Positions 7,745 through 17,427 of a stretch of DNA of 64,000 nt are shown here, one piece after another. The notes beneath the pieces are model-generated. The model had not been told where the DNA came from, did not search any database, and saw only the letters and a list, made by a program, of their open reading frames with translations. The DNA lies in NCBI GenBank assembly GCA_038900335.1, contig JBBMRB010000013.1, forward strand, positions 54,328 through 118,327, in the 5' to 3' direction. The position numbers and the translations under genes are program-made. Source of the DNA: Rs1 sp038900335 (lineage in GTDB: Bacteria; Pseudomonadota; Gammaproteobacteria; Pseudomonadales; Balneatricaceae). Each line of letters opens with the position of its first letter. Position 1 is the stretch's first letter.

Positions 7745-9781
7745 TTAAAACCCCAGGCTGTATCTTAAATTCAGCCAGTTGTTTATACCTTCTTGCTCTG
7801 TTGTCACATTGAGCATCGCACCGATACTGCCCTTTTTCAGTTGATAGTCAATACCGACTCCGGCGCGCAACCAGTTTTGCTCAAGTTCACTACCCTTAAA
7901 GCTGAAGTCATTCAAACCTATTATCTGGCCATTGACTTGACTGCTGGTATCGGTCAAGCGATGACTGCCCTCCAATGTAAACTGTACTCTTGTGATCGCG
8001 CTGTGATTGTAACTCGCATCAAAGCCGACGCTGGTAATAGTATCTACATCGCTAACACTGTGCCAATTGACAGGAAAGCTGCCCTCACGTTCACTGTAAC
8101 CTGCGGTGCGACTTTGTACAGTACTGACACTGGTGTATGGAGTCACAGCCAATTTTTTCAAGGCAAAGGCGTTTTGCCAATCAAAGCGTAATTTTGAGCC
8201 AATGGTTTCGATACTGGTATTGCCAACAGAGGAGTCGAGGGTACCACCATTGAGATAATGACGATCAATATCTACATCGCTCTTGCTGTAAAATCCACTA
8301 AAGCTAACAAATAAACCCTTGTCACCTAATGGGGCGATCACTTGTGGGTGCATGTAAAAACCCTGTTTTTTATTGCTACCACCATGCAATGTTTTTAGCT
8401 CGCTCGCCGTGGCACCGACAAATAACCGCACGTTCAGCTGATCACTCAAACCCCAGTCCACGCCGATCTCTGAACTTGCTTGTCCTGCATCACTGCCTGC
8501 GCTATTGGCCCGGCCAATACCCCCGCTGAGCAACAACATATTTTGACCGGCACGGGCCCTGCTCTGTAGGGGCGCTGTGTGCAGGTTATTCAAAACGTGT
8601 GATTGTAAACTATTGTGCTGTACCGAATTTGCTGAAATTTCACTTAAGGTCTGGTTAAATGAACTGGGATTAATAACTCCCGCAGTTTGCGCTACCCTGG
8701 CGATAAACGCCAAATTATTAGCGTCATAGCCCACAACCACCGAGCCATCTTCATTTGTGCCGAGCGCGTCTCTTAATGTCGTGCCCACTGATGCCAGGCC
8801 ATTATCGGTCAACCACTGGGCTACACTTTGCATACCACTGGCTTCGCTCCAGCGAAACGCCTCAATACCACTGGCTGAATTACCGAAACCGACAACCACT
8901 AAGCCATCAGCGCTGATAGATTTAGCCCTTGATTTAAAATCTCCTCCAGCCAGGTCGCCTAGCCCGAGCATACCCGTAGCCTGAGTCCAGCGAAACGCCT
9001 GCTCTATATTGCCCGAGGATCTGTCATAACCCACAATCACGTTGCCATCTGCGCTGATATCCACCCCTCTGGAATCAGTGCTCGTAGCACCTAGCATGCC
9101 AAGCCCGACCATGCCACCGGCTTGAGTCCAGCGAAAAGCTTCTATACCGCTGCCAGATGTACCGTAGCCAGTAATTACAGAACCATCTGCACTAACCCCA
9201 TCGGCATTAGAGCTAAAGCCTCCTCCTGCTAGATCACCTAAACCCTGCATCACGTTTGAATTCCAACGAAAGGCCTCTGTTCCGCTTGAAGACCTCGACC
9301 AGCCAACAATAGTGTTACCATCTGAACTAACACCGTGGGCGCGAGAATAGACGCTTCCACCACTGAGATCCCCTAAACTTACCATGCCCGTAGCCTGGGT
9401 CCAACGAAAGGCCTCTGTGCCGGCTGTAGACCTAGAAAGCCCAACAATCACCGCGCCATCTGAGCTCACATCCATTGCATATGATGTACTTCCCCCAGCG
9501 AGGTAACCTAGGCCAACCATGCCATCATCGACATTCCAACGAAAGGCCTCTGTTCCGGTACCTGATGCAGAATAACCAACAGCGACAGATCCATCAGAGC
9601 TGATAGATTCAGGGACAGAATAATTCGCACCGCCGGGTAAGTCCCCTAAGTAATCGAACTCGGCGTCATCAGCGGCTATCGCTATGGTGGGTAGCAAAAT
9701 AGTTAATAAAGAAATAGCTGACGACAAAATCAGCACAGGGGATAAGTGAGTGAATCGCAGCTTGTCTGTTTTTATTAGCAT
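7745..9781 (-). CDS. HAF-repeat autotransporter
   Basis: Outer-membrane autotransporter of 678 residues from the preferred start at 9781, which follows GAGGT. An ORF start at 9853 would add 24 residues before the signal peptide. The signal peptide ends around AIAA-DD. The passenger consists of about six repeats of roughly 50-60 residues with an EAFRW core (five EAFRW, one QAFRW) and GLGDLAGG-type turns, matching the HAF extracellular repeat family and predicting a beta-propeller-like surface domain. The last about 260 residues are a beta-barrel ending in an aromatic-terminated strand (RYSLGF). Function is unknown; adhesion or surface enzymatic roles are possible. It stands alone between ycaQ and a ycaQ remnant. 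Confidence 0.85.
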   Translation of the reverse strand: MLIKTDKLRFTHLSPVLILSSAISLLTILLPTIAIAADDAEFDYLGDLPGGANYSVPESISSDGSVAVGYSASGTGTEAFRWNVDDGMVGLGYLAGGSTSYAMDVSSDGAVIVGLSRSTAGTEAFRWTQATGMVSLGDLSGGSVYSRAHGVSSDGNTIVGWSRSSSGTEAFRWNSNVMQGLGDLAGGGFSSNADGVSADGSVITGYGTSGSGIEAFRWTQAGGMVGLGMLGATSTDSRGVDISADGNVIVGYDRSSGNIEQAFRWTQATGMLGLGDLAGGDFKSRAKSISADGLVVVGFGNSASGIEAFRWSEASGMQSVAQWLTDNGLASVGTTLRDALGTNEDGSVVVGYDANNLAFIARVAQTAGVINPSSFNQTLSEISANSVQHNSLQSHVLNNLHTAPLQSRARAGQNMLLLSGGIGRANSAGSDAGQASSEIGVDWGLSDQLNVRLFVGATASELKTLHGGSNKKQGFYMHPQVIAPLGDKGLFVSFSGFYSKSDVDIDRHYLNGGTLDSSVGNTSIETIGSKLRFDWQNAFALKKLAVTPYTSVSTVQSRTAGYSEREGSFPVNWHSVSDVDTITSVGFDASYNHSAITRVQFTLEGSHRLTDTSSQVNGQIIGLNDFSFKGSELEQNWLRAGVGIDYQLKKGSIGAMLNVTTEQEGINNWLNLRYSLGF

Positions 9782-10199
9782 CAATGCTATACCTCTACAG
9801 CTCAAAATCTTAGTCAGTTCTAGTTCAAGATAGGTAACAAAATTCAGCACCAAGCTTTTAATACCACTTATAGCGAAAGCGAAGACTGCTAGGATAAAGT
9901 AACGATTAATTCCATAGCGATGTATTCATTAATCCATGCTTAAGCCAAACACTTATTTTAATTATAGTTTGATGCCTGCACAGGCGAACTTAACATATGT
10001 ATTTTTAATTTAACACCCTGCTTTAATCTATTGAATTATAAATGTTTTTATACAACACGCAGCATGAACACAGTATTAATATTTCATCAATTCGCTGCTT
10101 TTTAGCGCCATAATATTTATATATTTAACAGCCAATCATGCGGTAAAAATATACTGCCGTTATCATTGATAAATTACTTAGAGCAAGCAAGTGTAGTAA
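9782..10199. other. Gene-free region upstream of autotransporter
   Basis: AT-rich spacer with no supported gene. It should contain the autotransporter promoter. No clear repeat or terminator was recognised. Confidence 0.5.
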
Positions 10200-10516
10200 T
10201 ACTAAATAACTAATAGCTTTAAGTAATACCAAGCCTTGACAACTCCATGGCTGATCAAGCATATGTCCTGCAAATTCTTCAGCGCTTACCATGTTGGTAT
10301 TGATATGTTTTGGTAGCCCGCTCTCAGCTAAATCATTGCTTTTTTGAAAACCTTCACGATGACTAACCATAAATTGCCTTGCATATATAGCTGTTCAAGC
10401 GCTTTCCTGGCTGGTTTGCAGTCACAGCAGAGCCCACATTTGAGTGTATTATTTGCCAAACCAAGTGATTTAAGAGGGCCACCTGTTGATATACGCGCTA
10501 ACAACTCGCTCATCAA
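10200..10516 (-). pseudogene. Decayed partial copy of the ycaQ glycosylase gene
   Basis: The minus strand encodes two overlapping frames that together match the middle of the nearby YcaQ protein. One reads MSELLARI..GPLKS, then CKPARKALEQLYMQG. The other reads MVSHREGFQKS, then INTNM.SAEE, HMLDQ and LLKAISYL. The frames are joined only if one missing base near 10371-10376 is restored. Both ends of the family protein are absent. The match corresponds to about 6590-6905 in the intact gene. It is a non-functional duplicated fragment, on the same strand as the parent. Confidence 0.85.
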
Positions 10517-11036
10517 ATGTCTGTTTCCTTATTTCTCATTCACTTACTCGTAATGATTGTTAAACATCAACTGCGCTTGATATCACTAATCAAACTCACA
10601 AAGAACTGAAGATTACATTGAGTGATAAAGCGGCCCCACGCGCTTGATACGCTTTAAGGTTTAAACATGTTTCTTTAAAATTATTAATTGATTATTTACT
10701 GATAAGATGATCATTACTCGCAGCAACGTAAGAACAAGCAATATCTATTTTTTGAGTGAGTATATTTGATGAATATAATTAATTCGCTTCTTGAGAGCAT
10801 GGTGATGGATATATGCACAAGATTTTCGAAACAACTCAGTCAATTTTAGGTTAGTTTACAGCCAAGCAGACATTACTCAGAAGGTTACTAGTTTAATGGG
10901 CAGAATATGATACAAACAGGGTAGTTTGTTAGGGTTTGCTAAAAACTGGCGACATAAGTAATGTGTTTAACATTTAAGTTATGATTTAAAAACAAACCAT
11001 AAGCAAGAAACCCTGAATATTATCGTTATAAATAGT
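10517..11036. other. Gene-free region
   Basis: About 520 bases of AT-rich DNA between the ycaQ remnant and a lipoprotein gene. No reading frame with a ribosome binding site, no tandem repeat and no clear hairpin were seen. Further decayed material is possible but I cannot identify it. Confidence 0.5.
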
Positions 11037-11516
11037 TTAGTTCTTAGTTTGATTAACTAATTTACTCGCCTGTTCTGCTGATATCTGGCCGAAAAGCACG
11101 CTCATCATGTGGTCAATGCGATCAGCTGCATTACCAAACTTATTACCATTTAAGCTATTAGGTGCACGATATTCAACCTTGCCGATACGTTGACCATTTT
11201 GAAATGCAGCAATATAGGCATCATTTAGATAAATAGCTAAATCCCAACCCCAATGACCTTCGTATTCTAGGGTCAATTTATCCAAATCATGCTGTGATCC
11301 ATCTTTAGCAGTGATATGCATATATTGATTGCTATCTAACCAGGATTCCATCGCTTTATGAAAACCTTCACGAGTTTTATCATCTTTGATGATAACAACA
11401 CGAATGTCATTGCTTAGATAATCGCTGTTAATAGCAGAGGCGGTGTATTTTGGCCCAGCACAAGCCATTAATAAAGAGCTGAGCAAGACTAGTGTTATAA
11501 CGAATATTTTTTTCAT
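11037..11516 (-). CDS. Putative lipoprotein, unknown function
   Basis: 159-residue protein with a signal sequence and lipobox (LMAC, Cys19), so it is likely anchored in the inner or outer membrane. The mature part is mixed alpha/beta with no motif I can name. AAAGG precedes the ATG. It is on the same strand as manC but 130 bases downstream of it and probably independent. I do not recognise the family with confidence. Confidence 0.72.
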   Translation of the reverse strand: MKKIFVITLVLLSSLLMACAGPKYTASAINSDYLSNDIRVVIIKDDKTREGFHKAMESWLDSNQYMHITAKDGSQHDLDKLTLEYEGHWGWDLAIYLNDAYIAAFQNGQRIGKVEYRAPNSLNGNKFGNAADRIDHMMSVLFGQISAEQASKLVNQTKN

Positions 11517-11648
11517 TTTATACCTTTGGTGTGAGTGAATTTAACTTAGTAAATAAAGAGCTGTCACGGTTCCAGATAGGGTTTTATTAAAACATAAATA
11601 TAATTTGCGTTAATGACATAAAGATAGTTTACTCACAACTATATTTGC

Positions 11649-13109
11649 CTAACTTCGTCCATATCTATCATCAAAGCGCTCTATGTCGTCTTCCTCTAAA
11701 TAACTGCCCGTTTGCACCTCTATCATCTCAAGTGCGATGTTACCTGGGTTCTCTAAGGCGTGTAACGTGCCCTTTGGGATGTAAGTTGACTCATTCTCAG
11801 CGACTATATAAACCTCATCGCCTCTCGTCACCTTGGCAATGCCAGAGACAACTATCCAATGTTCACAGCGATGTTGATGTTTTTGCAATGACAATTTAGC
11901 ACCGGGCTTTACACTAATACGTTTCACCTTATCTGTGGTTGTATTAGCCGTCTCAGTTTTAACTAGTCCAGTACTGATCACATCGTACTTACCCCAAGGG
12001 CGATAAACCTCTGAGTGTATTCTATGCTCTTGCCTTCCATTACTTTTTAGATGCTCGACTAATTTTTTAACATCTTGCGCACGATCTTTTTGCGCCACTA
12101 ATACACTATCTTTAGTGGCAACAATAACAAGGTTATCGACACCTATCGCACCTATAAGTTGATGCTCGCTATGCAGGTAATTATTGTTAGCATCGATAGC
12201 AATAACGTCACCAACTATTGCATTTTGATGCTCATCTTTTGCTGATACTTGCCACATTGCCTGCCATGAGCCGATATCATGCCAGTGCGCATCTAACGCA
12301 ACCATCACCGCAGCCTTAGTATGCTCCATCAGCGCATAATCGATAGAATCACTGGGGCATTGCTCAAACGCTGCTTTATCAACGCGAATAAAATCAAAAT
12401 CTGTGGTTGCTTTTTGCAGTGCTGTTCGACAATGACTAACGATCTCTGGCTTAAATTGCTCAAGCTCTGCTAAAAAATGCTGCGCTTGAAACATAAACAT
12501 ACCGCTATTCCAATAGTATGTGCCCTCATCGATAAAACGTTGCGCGCTGTGCTTATCTGGCTTTTCGACAAACTGATTGATAGTAAAGCCTGCATCTATT
12601 GCCGCACCTGCTTGGATATAACCGTAACCTGTTTGTGCGCTATCGGGTTTTATACCGAAAGTAACAAGCTTGCTCTTGTTAGCAAGTGCCAGCGCTTTGT
12701 CAATACTTTGATGAAACTCAACAACATCGGCAATCAAGTGATCAGCGGCTAATACTAATAGTGTAATGTCTGTAACAGCAGTGCTTAGAGGTTGTTGATT
12801 TGACAGTTGTTGCAGTGCTTGTATTGCCGCTAAGGTGATTGCTGGCGCTGTATTACGAGCGCTAGGCTCAAGAATAATACCACTGTGTTCAACCCCTGCA
12901 TGGCGCAGTTGTTCTGCAACAATAAAACGGTGTTCTTCGTTACAAATAATCAGTGGCGGTGCGTGTTCAATACCCGATAGACGTGCCAGTGTTTGTTGCA
13001 ACATTGATTGCTCGCCCACCAGTGCTAAAAATTGTTTAGGGTAAAGCTCACGAGATAACGGCCATAGACGCGTGCCAGTGCCGCCAGCCAAAATAACAGG
13101 GAGTATCAT
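11649..13109 (-). CDS. manC: Mannose-1-phosphate guanylyltransferase / mannose-6-phosphate isomerase
   Basis: Bifunctional type II enzyme (ManC/AlgA/CpsB class, 486 residues) that isomerises fructose-6-phosphate to mannose-6-phosphate and makes GDP-mannose from mannose-1-phosphate and GTP. It supplies capsule, O-antigen or exopolysaccharide synthesis. The nucleotidyltransferase signature is at the N-terminus (LAGGTGTRLWPLSR, then YPKQF), with FVEKP near residue 180. The cupin isomerase domain occupies roughly residues 330-480, with YRPWGKYD, KPGAKLSLQKHQHR and EHWIVVSG. No other polysaccharide genes lie beside it, so the polymer it serves is unknown. An ATG after AGGATAG is the start. Confidence 0.95.
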   Translation of the reverse strand: MILPVILAGGTGTRLWPLSRELYPKQFLALVGEQSMLQQTLARLSGIEHAPPLIICNEEHRFIVAEQLRHAGVEHSGIILEPSARNTAPAITLAAIQALQQLSNQQPLSTAVTDITLLVLAADHLIADVVEFHQSIDKALALANKSKLVTFGIKPDSAQTGYGYIQAGAAIDAGFTINQFVEKPDKHSAQRFIDEGTYYWNSGMFMFQAQHFLAELEQFKPEIVSHCRTALQKATTDFDFIRVDKAAFEQCPSDSIDYALMEHTKAAVMVALDAHWHDIGSWQAMWQVSAKDEHQNAIVGDVIAIDANNNYLHSEHQLIGAIGVDNLVIVATKDSVLVAQKDRAQDVKKLVEHLKSNGRQEHRIHSEVYRPWGKYDVISTGLVKTETANTTTDKVKRISVKPGAKLSLQKHQHRCEHWIVVSGIAKVTRGDEVYIVAENESTYIPKGTLHALENPGNIALEMIEVQTGSYLEEDDIERFDDRYGRS

Positions 13110-13229
13110 CGGCTATCCTCTTAGCGCTGCTGCGAATGATTAAAGCTTCAACCTATGAGTTAAGCTTAATGGTTTAACGATATTTATTTAAAGATCTAAG
13201 TTTAAATTAATTAGCAAGATAACCGCTTA

Positions 13230-13265
13230 GCTGCAATCAAACCTTATGACGGGTTTGCTTGCAGC
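13230..13265 (-). terminator. Hairpin downstream of metH
   Basis: Fourteen-base arms GCTGCAATCAAACC and GGTTTGCTTGCAGC with a single mismatch and an 8-base loop, 22 bases beyond the metH stop. There is no strong T run after it on the minus strand, so terminator activity is likely but not certain. Confidence 0.55.
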
Positions 13266-13287
13266 TACTTAGATATGAGTACATTAA

Positions 13288-16200
13288 TTACTCAGGCTCA
13301 TAACCTAGGTTAGGTGATAACCAGCGCTCCATCTCATCTTGGCTCATACCTTTGCGATCAGCATATTCTTCAACTTGGTCTTCACTGATTTTAGCCACAC
13401 CAAAATACTGAGACTCGGGGTGTGAATAGTACCAACCACTGACCGCTGCTACCGGGAACATTGCGAACGATTCGGTAATTTTAAGGCCAATATTTTGCTC
13501 GACATCTAACAGCGTCCACAGCTTACCTTTTTCAGTATGATCAGGACATGCAGGGTAACCAGGGGCAGGCCTGATGCCGGTATATTTTTCTTTGATTAGC
13601 GCCTCGTTATCAAGATCTTCATCACTGACATAACCCCAGAACTCTCGTCTAACTCTGGCATGCATGTACTCGGCAAAGGCTTCTGCTAGACGATCGGCAA
13701 TCGCTTTGACCATGATGCTGTTGTAGTCATCAAAGTCCTCTTCATACTTCGCAGCTAGCTCATCGACACCAAAACCCGTGGTGACAGCAAACGAGCCGAT
13801 ATAGTCTTTAAGGCCTGTTTCTTTAGGTGCGATATAATCCGTTAAACAGTGATTGGCCTTACCACCAATTTTACTGGTTTGTTGGCGCAAATTACACAGT
13901 GTAGTCAATAACTGGGTGCGAGTATCATCAGTATAAACTTCAATGTCATCTGCAACCGCTGATGCTGCAAATAAACCGACAACCGCTTTGGCTGTGAACA
14001 GTTTTTCACGCAGGATTTTAGCTAACATTTGCTCAGCATCGGCGAATAGTTTCGTCGCCTCAACCCCAACCACTTCATCCGTTAATATACGTGGATAGCG
14101 CCCCGCTAACTCCCAGGTGTGAAAGAACGGGCTCCAGTCAATGTATTTGACTAGCTCATTCATATCAAAATCTTCAAACACTTGTACGCCCAGCTGTTTA
14201 GGGACAGGTGGTTGATAATTATTCCAATCAATGTCTTGCTTATTTGCTCGCGCCGCTTCAATAGTGACACGGCGTTGATCATTCGCTCTAGCGGCAAAAC
14301 GCTCGCGAATCTCTTGATACTCGAGCTGGGTCTGCTCGACAAAGTCAGCTTTGCGCTCAGCTGATAACAAGGTGCCGACTACGCCAACAGCACGCGATGC
14401 GTTGCTGACATAAACCACTTGATCGTTCTTGTAGCCTAAATCGATTTTTACCGCTGTGTGTGCTTTTGATGTTGTCGCACCACCTATTAACAACGGGATA
14501 TGAAAATCTTGACGCTGCATTTCTTTGGCGACGTACACCATTTCATCTAATGATGGAGTGATTAAACCCGATAAGCCAATCATGTCAGCATTATGCTCAC
14601 GCGCAGCATCTAATATTTTTTGTGCTGAGACCATGACGCCTAGATCAACAATATCATAGTTATTGCACTGTAAAACAACGCCGACAATGTTCTTGCCAAT
14701 ATCGTGAACATCACCTTTTACTGTCGCCATAATCACTTTGCCAGCGCTTGTACTTTCACCCTCTTTTTTCTCAGCATCGATAAAAGGCATCAGATAAGCG
14801 ACCGCTTTTTTCATTACTCGCGCTGATTTTACCACTTGCGGCAAAAACATTTTGCCAGAACCAAATAAGTCGCCGACGATGCCCATACCATCCATTAACG
14901 GCCCTTCAATAACCTCTAGGGGACGCTTATAAAGATGACGACACTCTTCAACGTCTTCATCAATAAATTCTGCAATCCCTTTTACCAAAGCATGAGATAG
15001 ACGCTGATTAACATCTAAGTTACGCCACTCTTGCTTTTCCTCTTCTTGTACACTGCCATCGCCGCGATATTTCTCAGCTATCTCTAACAAGCGCTCTGTA
15101 CCATCTTCACGACGGTTTAATACAATGTCTTCTACGTGCTCACGAAGCTCAGCTGGCAAGTCATCGTAAATCGCTAATTGCCCGGCATTAACAATACCCA
15201 TACCCATACCATTTTTAATGGCATGGTATAAAAAGGCGCAGTGAATGGCTTCACGAACCGGGTTATTACCCCTAAAGGAGAATGAAACGTTAGAGACACC
15301 ACCGGATACTTTGGCATACGGTAAGTTTTTGGTGATCCAAGCTGTCGCTTCGATAAAATCTTGAGCGTAATTATTATGCTCTTCAATCCCTGTAGCGATA
15401 GCAAAGATGTTAGGGTCAAAAATAATATCTTCAGGTGCAAAGCCAACTTCGTCAACAAGTACGCGATACGAGCGCTCACAAATTTCAATTTTACGCTGAT
15501 ATGTGTCAGCTTGGCCATCTTCATCAAAGGCCATTACGATAACAGCGGCGCCATAACGGCGAACTATTTTCGCTTTTTCAACAAAGCTATCGTGTCCTTC
15601 TTTTAGTGAGATAGAGTTGACAATCCCCTTGCCCTGTATCCACTGCAACCCTATTTCGATAACGTCCCATTTAGAGGAGTCGATCATAATAGGTACCACG
15701 GAAATATCAGGCTCTGTGGCGATCAGTTTTAAGAAGCGCTCCATGGCGAAGTGAGCATCAAGCATACCCTCGTCCATGTTAATATCAATAATTTGGGCGC
15801 CGTTGGCAACTTGCTCACGCGCCACTTCCAATGCGGTTTCATAATCACGCTCTTTGATCAATCTCTTAAAGCGAGCAGAACCAGTCACGTTGGTACGCTC
15901 ACCAACATTGACAAACAGTGAGTCAGCACCAATGTTCATCGGCTCTAACCCTGATAAACGACACTCAACAGCTATCTCAGGTATTTCGCGTGGCTTATGC
16001 TGCTCTACTGCTTTTTTAATGATCGACATATGTTTTGGCGTCGTTCCACAGCAACCACCAATCATATTAACAAAACCAGAGGCAGCCCACTCCGACATTT
16101 CATCAGCCATTTGCTTTGGGCTTTCATCGTATTCGCCAAACGCATTCGGCAAGCCGGCATTAGGGTGCGCTGAGACAAAAGTATCGGCAACGCGAGACAG

Positions 16201-16992
16201 CTCAGCAACGTATTGGCGCAGCTCTTTTGGCCCTAGTGCACAGTTTAAGCCAATCAGTATAGGGTTAACGTGGCGCACTGAGTTCCAAAACGCTTCAGTG
16301 GTTTGCCCTGACAAGGTACGACCTGAAGCATCGGTAATCGTACCTGAAACCATCACAGGGACACGTATTTTGTGATCATCAAAAAATTGCTCTATGGCAT
16401 AAATCGCCGCTTTCGCGTTAAGAGTATCAAAAATTGTCTCTATTAATATTAAATCACTACCGCCCTCTAGCAAGCCTTCAATAGATTCAGTGTATGCATC
16501 TACTAACTCTTTAAAAGTGACATTGCGAAAGCCTGGATCATTAACATCTGGAGATATCGAACAGGTACGGTTAGTTGGGCCTAATACTCCGGCAACGTAA
16601 CGCACTTGCTCAGGCGTTGAATATTTGTCCGCCGCCGCTCTCGCTAATTGCGCTGCTGTTTTATTGATTTCATAGCTTAGCGATTGCATGTCGTAATCGG
16701 CCATGGCGATAACCGTGGCGTTAAAGGTATTCGTTTCAATGATATCAACGCCTGCGGCGAGATACTTTTCATGAATATCTTGAATCAGTTTAGGTTGCGT
16801 TAACACTAATAAGTCATTGTTGCCTTTGACATCACTAGGCCAATCAACAAAACGCTCGCCGCGATAATCGGCTTCATCTAGCTTGTGTTCTTGTATCATC
16901 GTGCCCATAGCGCCATCTAAGAATATAATTCTTTGAGCTAGCAGTTCTTTAAGAGCATCTGTTTTATCTACTATGTGGGCAAACGATTTCAC
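13288..16992 (-). CDS. metH: Methionine synthase, cobalamin-dependent
   Basis: Full-length (1234 residues) B12-dependent enzyme transferring a methyl group from methyltetrahydrofolate to homocysteine. The homocysteine domain carries the zinc ligands Cys251, Cys314 and Cys315. The pterin domain runs about 355-640 (NVGERTNVTGS). The cobalamin cap and Rossmann domains follow, with DVHDIG where His763 is the lower axial ligand. The SAM-dependent reactivation domain is at about 910-1234. The start is GTG preceded by AGGA at good spacing. It is divergent from cysK across a 435-base spacer, which is functionally sensible for sulfur amino-acid control. I saw no B12-box (cobalamin riboswitch) in the leader. 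Confidence 0.98.
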   Translation of the reverse strand: MKSFAHIVDKTDALKELLAQRIIFLDGAMGTMIQEHKLDEADYRGERFVDWPSDVKGNNDLLVLTQPKLIQDIHEKYLAAGVDIIETNTFNATVIAMADYDMQSLSYEINKTAAQLARAAADKYSTPEQVRYVAGVLGPTNRTCSISPDVNDPGFRNVTFKELVDAYTESIEGLLEGGSDLILIETIFDTLNAKAAIYAIEQFFDDHKIRVPVMVSGTITDASGRTLSGQTTEAFWNSVRHVNPILIGLNCALGPKELRQYVAELSRVADTFVSAHPNAGLPNAFGEYDESPKQMADEMSEWAASGFVNMIGGCCGTTPKHMSIIKKAVEQHKPREIPEIAVECRLSGLEPMNIGADSLFVNVGERTNVTGSARFKRLIKERDYETALEVAREQVANGAQIIDINMDEGMLDAHFAMERFLKLIATEPDISVVPIMIDSSKWDVIEIGLQWIQGKGIVNSISLKEGHDSFVEKAKIVRRYGAAVIVMAFDEDGQADTYQRKIEICERSYRVLVDEVGFAPEDIIFDPNIFAIATGIEEHNNYAQDFIEATAWITKNLPYAKVSGGVSNVSFSFRGNNPVREAIHCAFLYHAIKNGMGMGIVNAGQLAIYDDLPAELREHVEDIVLNRREDGTERLLEIAEKYRGDGSVQEEEKQEWRNLDVNQRLSHALVKGIAEFIDEDVEECRHLYKRPLEVIEGPLMDGMGIVGDLFGSGKMFLPQVVKSARVMKKAVAYLMPFIDAEKKEGESTSAGKVIMATVKGDVHDIGKNIVGVVLQCNNYDIVDLGVMVSAQKILDAAREHNADMIGLSGLITPSLDEMVYVAKEMQRQDFHIPLLIGGATTSKAHTAVKIDLGYKNDQVVYVSNASRAVGVVGTLLSAERKADFVEQTQLEYQEIRERFAARANDQRRVTIEAARANKQDIDWNNYQPPVPKQLGVQVFEDFDMNELVKYIDWSPFFHTWELAGRYPRILTDEVVGVEATKLFADAEQMLAKILREKLFTAKAVVGLFAASAVADDIEVYTDDTRTQLLTTLCNLRQQTSKIGGKANHCLTDYIAPKETGLKDYIGSFAVTTGFGVDELAAKYEEDFDDYNSIMVKAIADRLAEAFAEYMHARVRREFWGYVSDEDLDNEALIKEKYTGIRPAPGYPACPDHTEKGKLWTLLDVEQNIGLKITESFAMFPVAAVSGWYYSHPESQYFGVAKISEDQVEEYADRKGMSQDEMERWLSPNLGYEPE

Positions 16993-17427
16993 AAGCTATC
17001 CTATTTAAATAATTTTCGAGAAGTTGATTATAAAACATATTTACAACAAAAATTCGGATGTTGTTTCATATCAACATGAATAAAACTAAAGCGCATTAGT
17101 TTAACAGATTTTTTTTAACGCTAGCAGCAAACTTTTAAAAACTGGGCAAATCATTCAAATCTACCAAATATAGAAAAAACATGATGTTTTTCAACAAATT
17201 ATGATTCAAATATAACACCAATTATTTGAAAAGCTAAAAAACCGCCATTAATTCTACTACATATTTTGATAATACATCGTAAATTCATAATGTTAGGCTA
17301 TATCCATATAACTATTTAGTTAGTTATAAATCTTTTTATATTTGTGGTGAACGATTGATTAGCGGTAAGATCAAATGCTTACATTTTCTGGTTCTCCTCT
17401 GATTCAATTATATTTAGGAATAATGTT
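16993..17427. other. Divergent promoter region metH / cysK
   Basis: AT-rich spacer that must carry both promoters. It contains a short inverted repeat ATGTTG/CAACAT (17058-17063 and 17072-17077) about 65 bases upstream of metH, which could be an operator half-site pair, but the match is weak. No riboswitch consensus or small gene was seen. Confidence 0.5.

Noticed and set aside
16993..17427. Possible cobalamin riboswitch upstream of metH
   Set aside because: No B12-box consensus was found on the minus strand; only a short weak inverted repeat is present.
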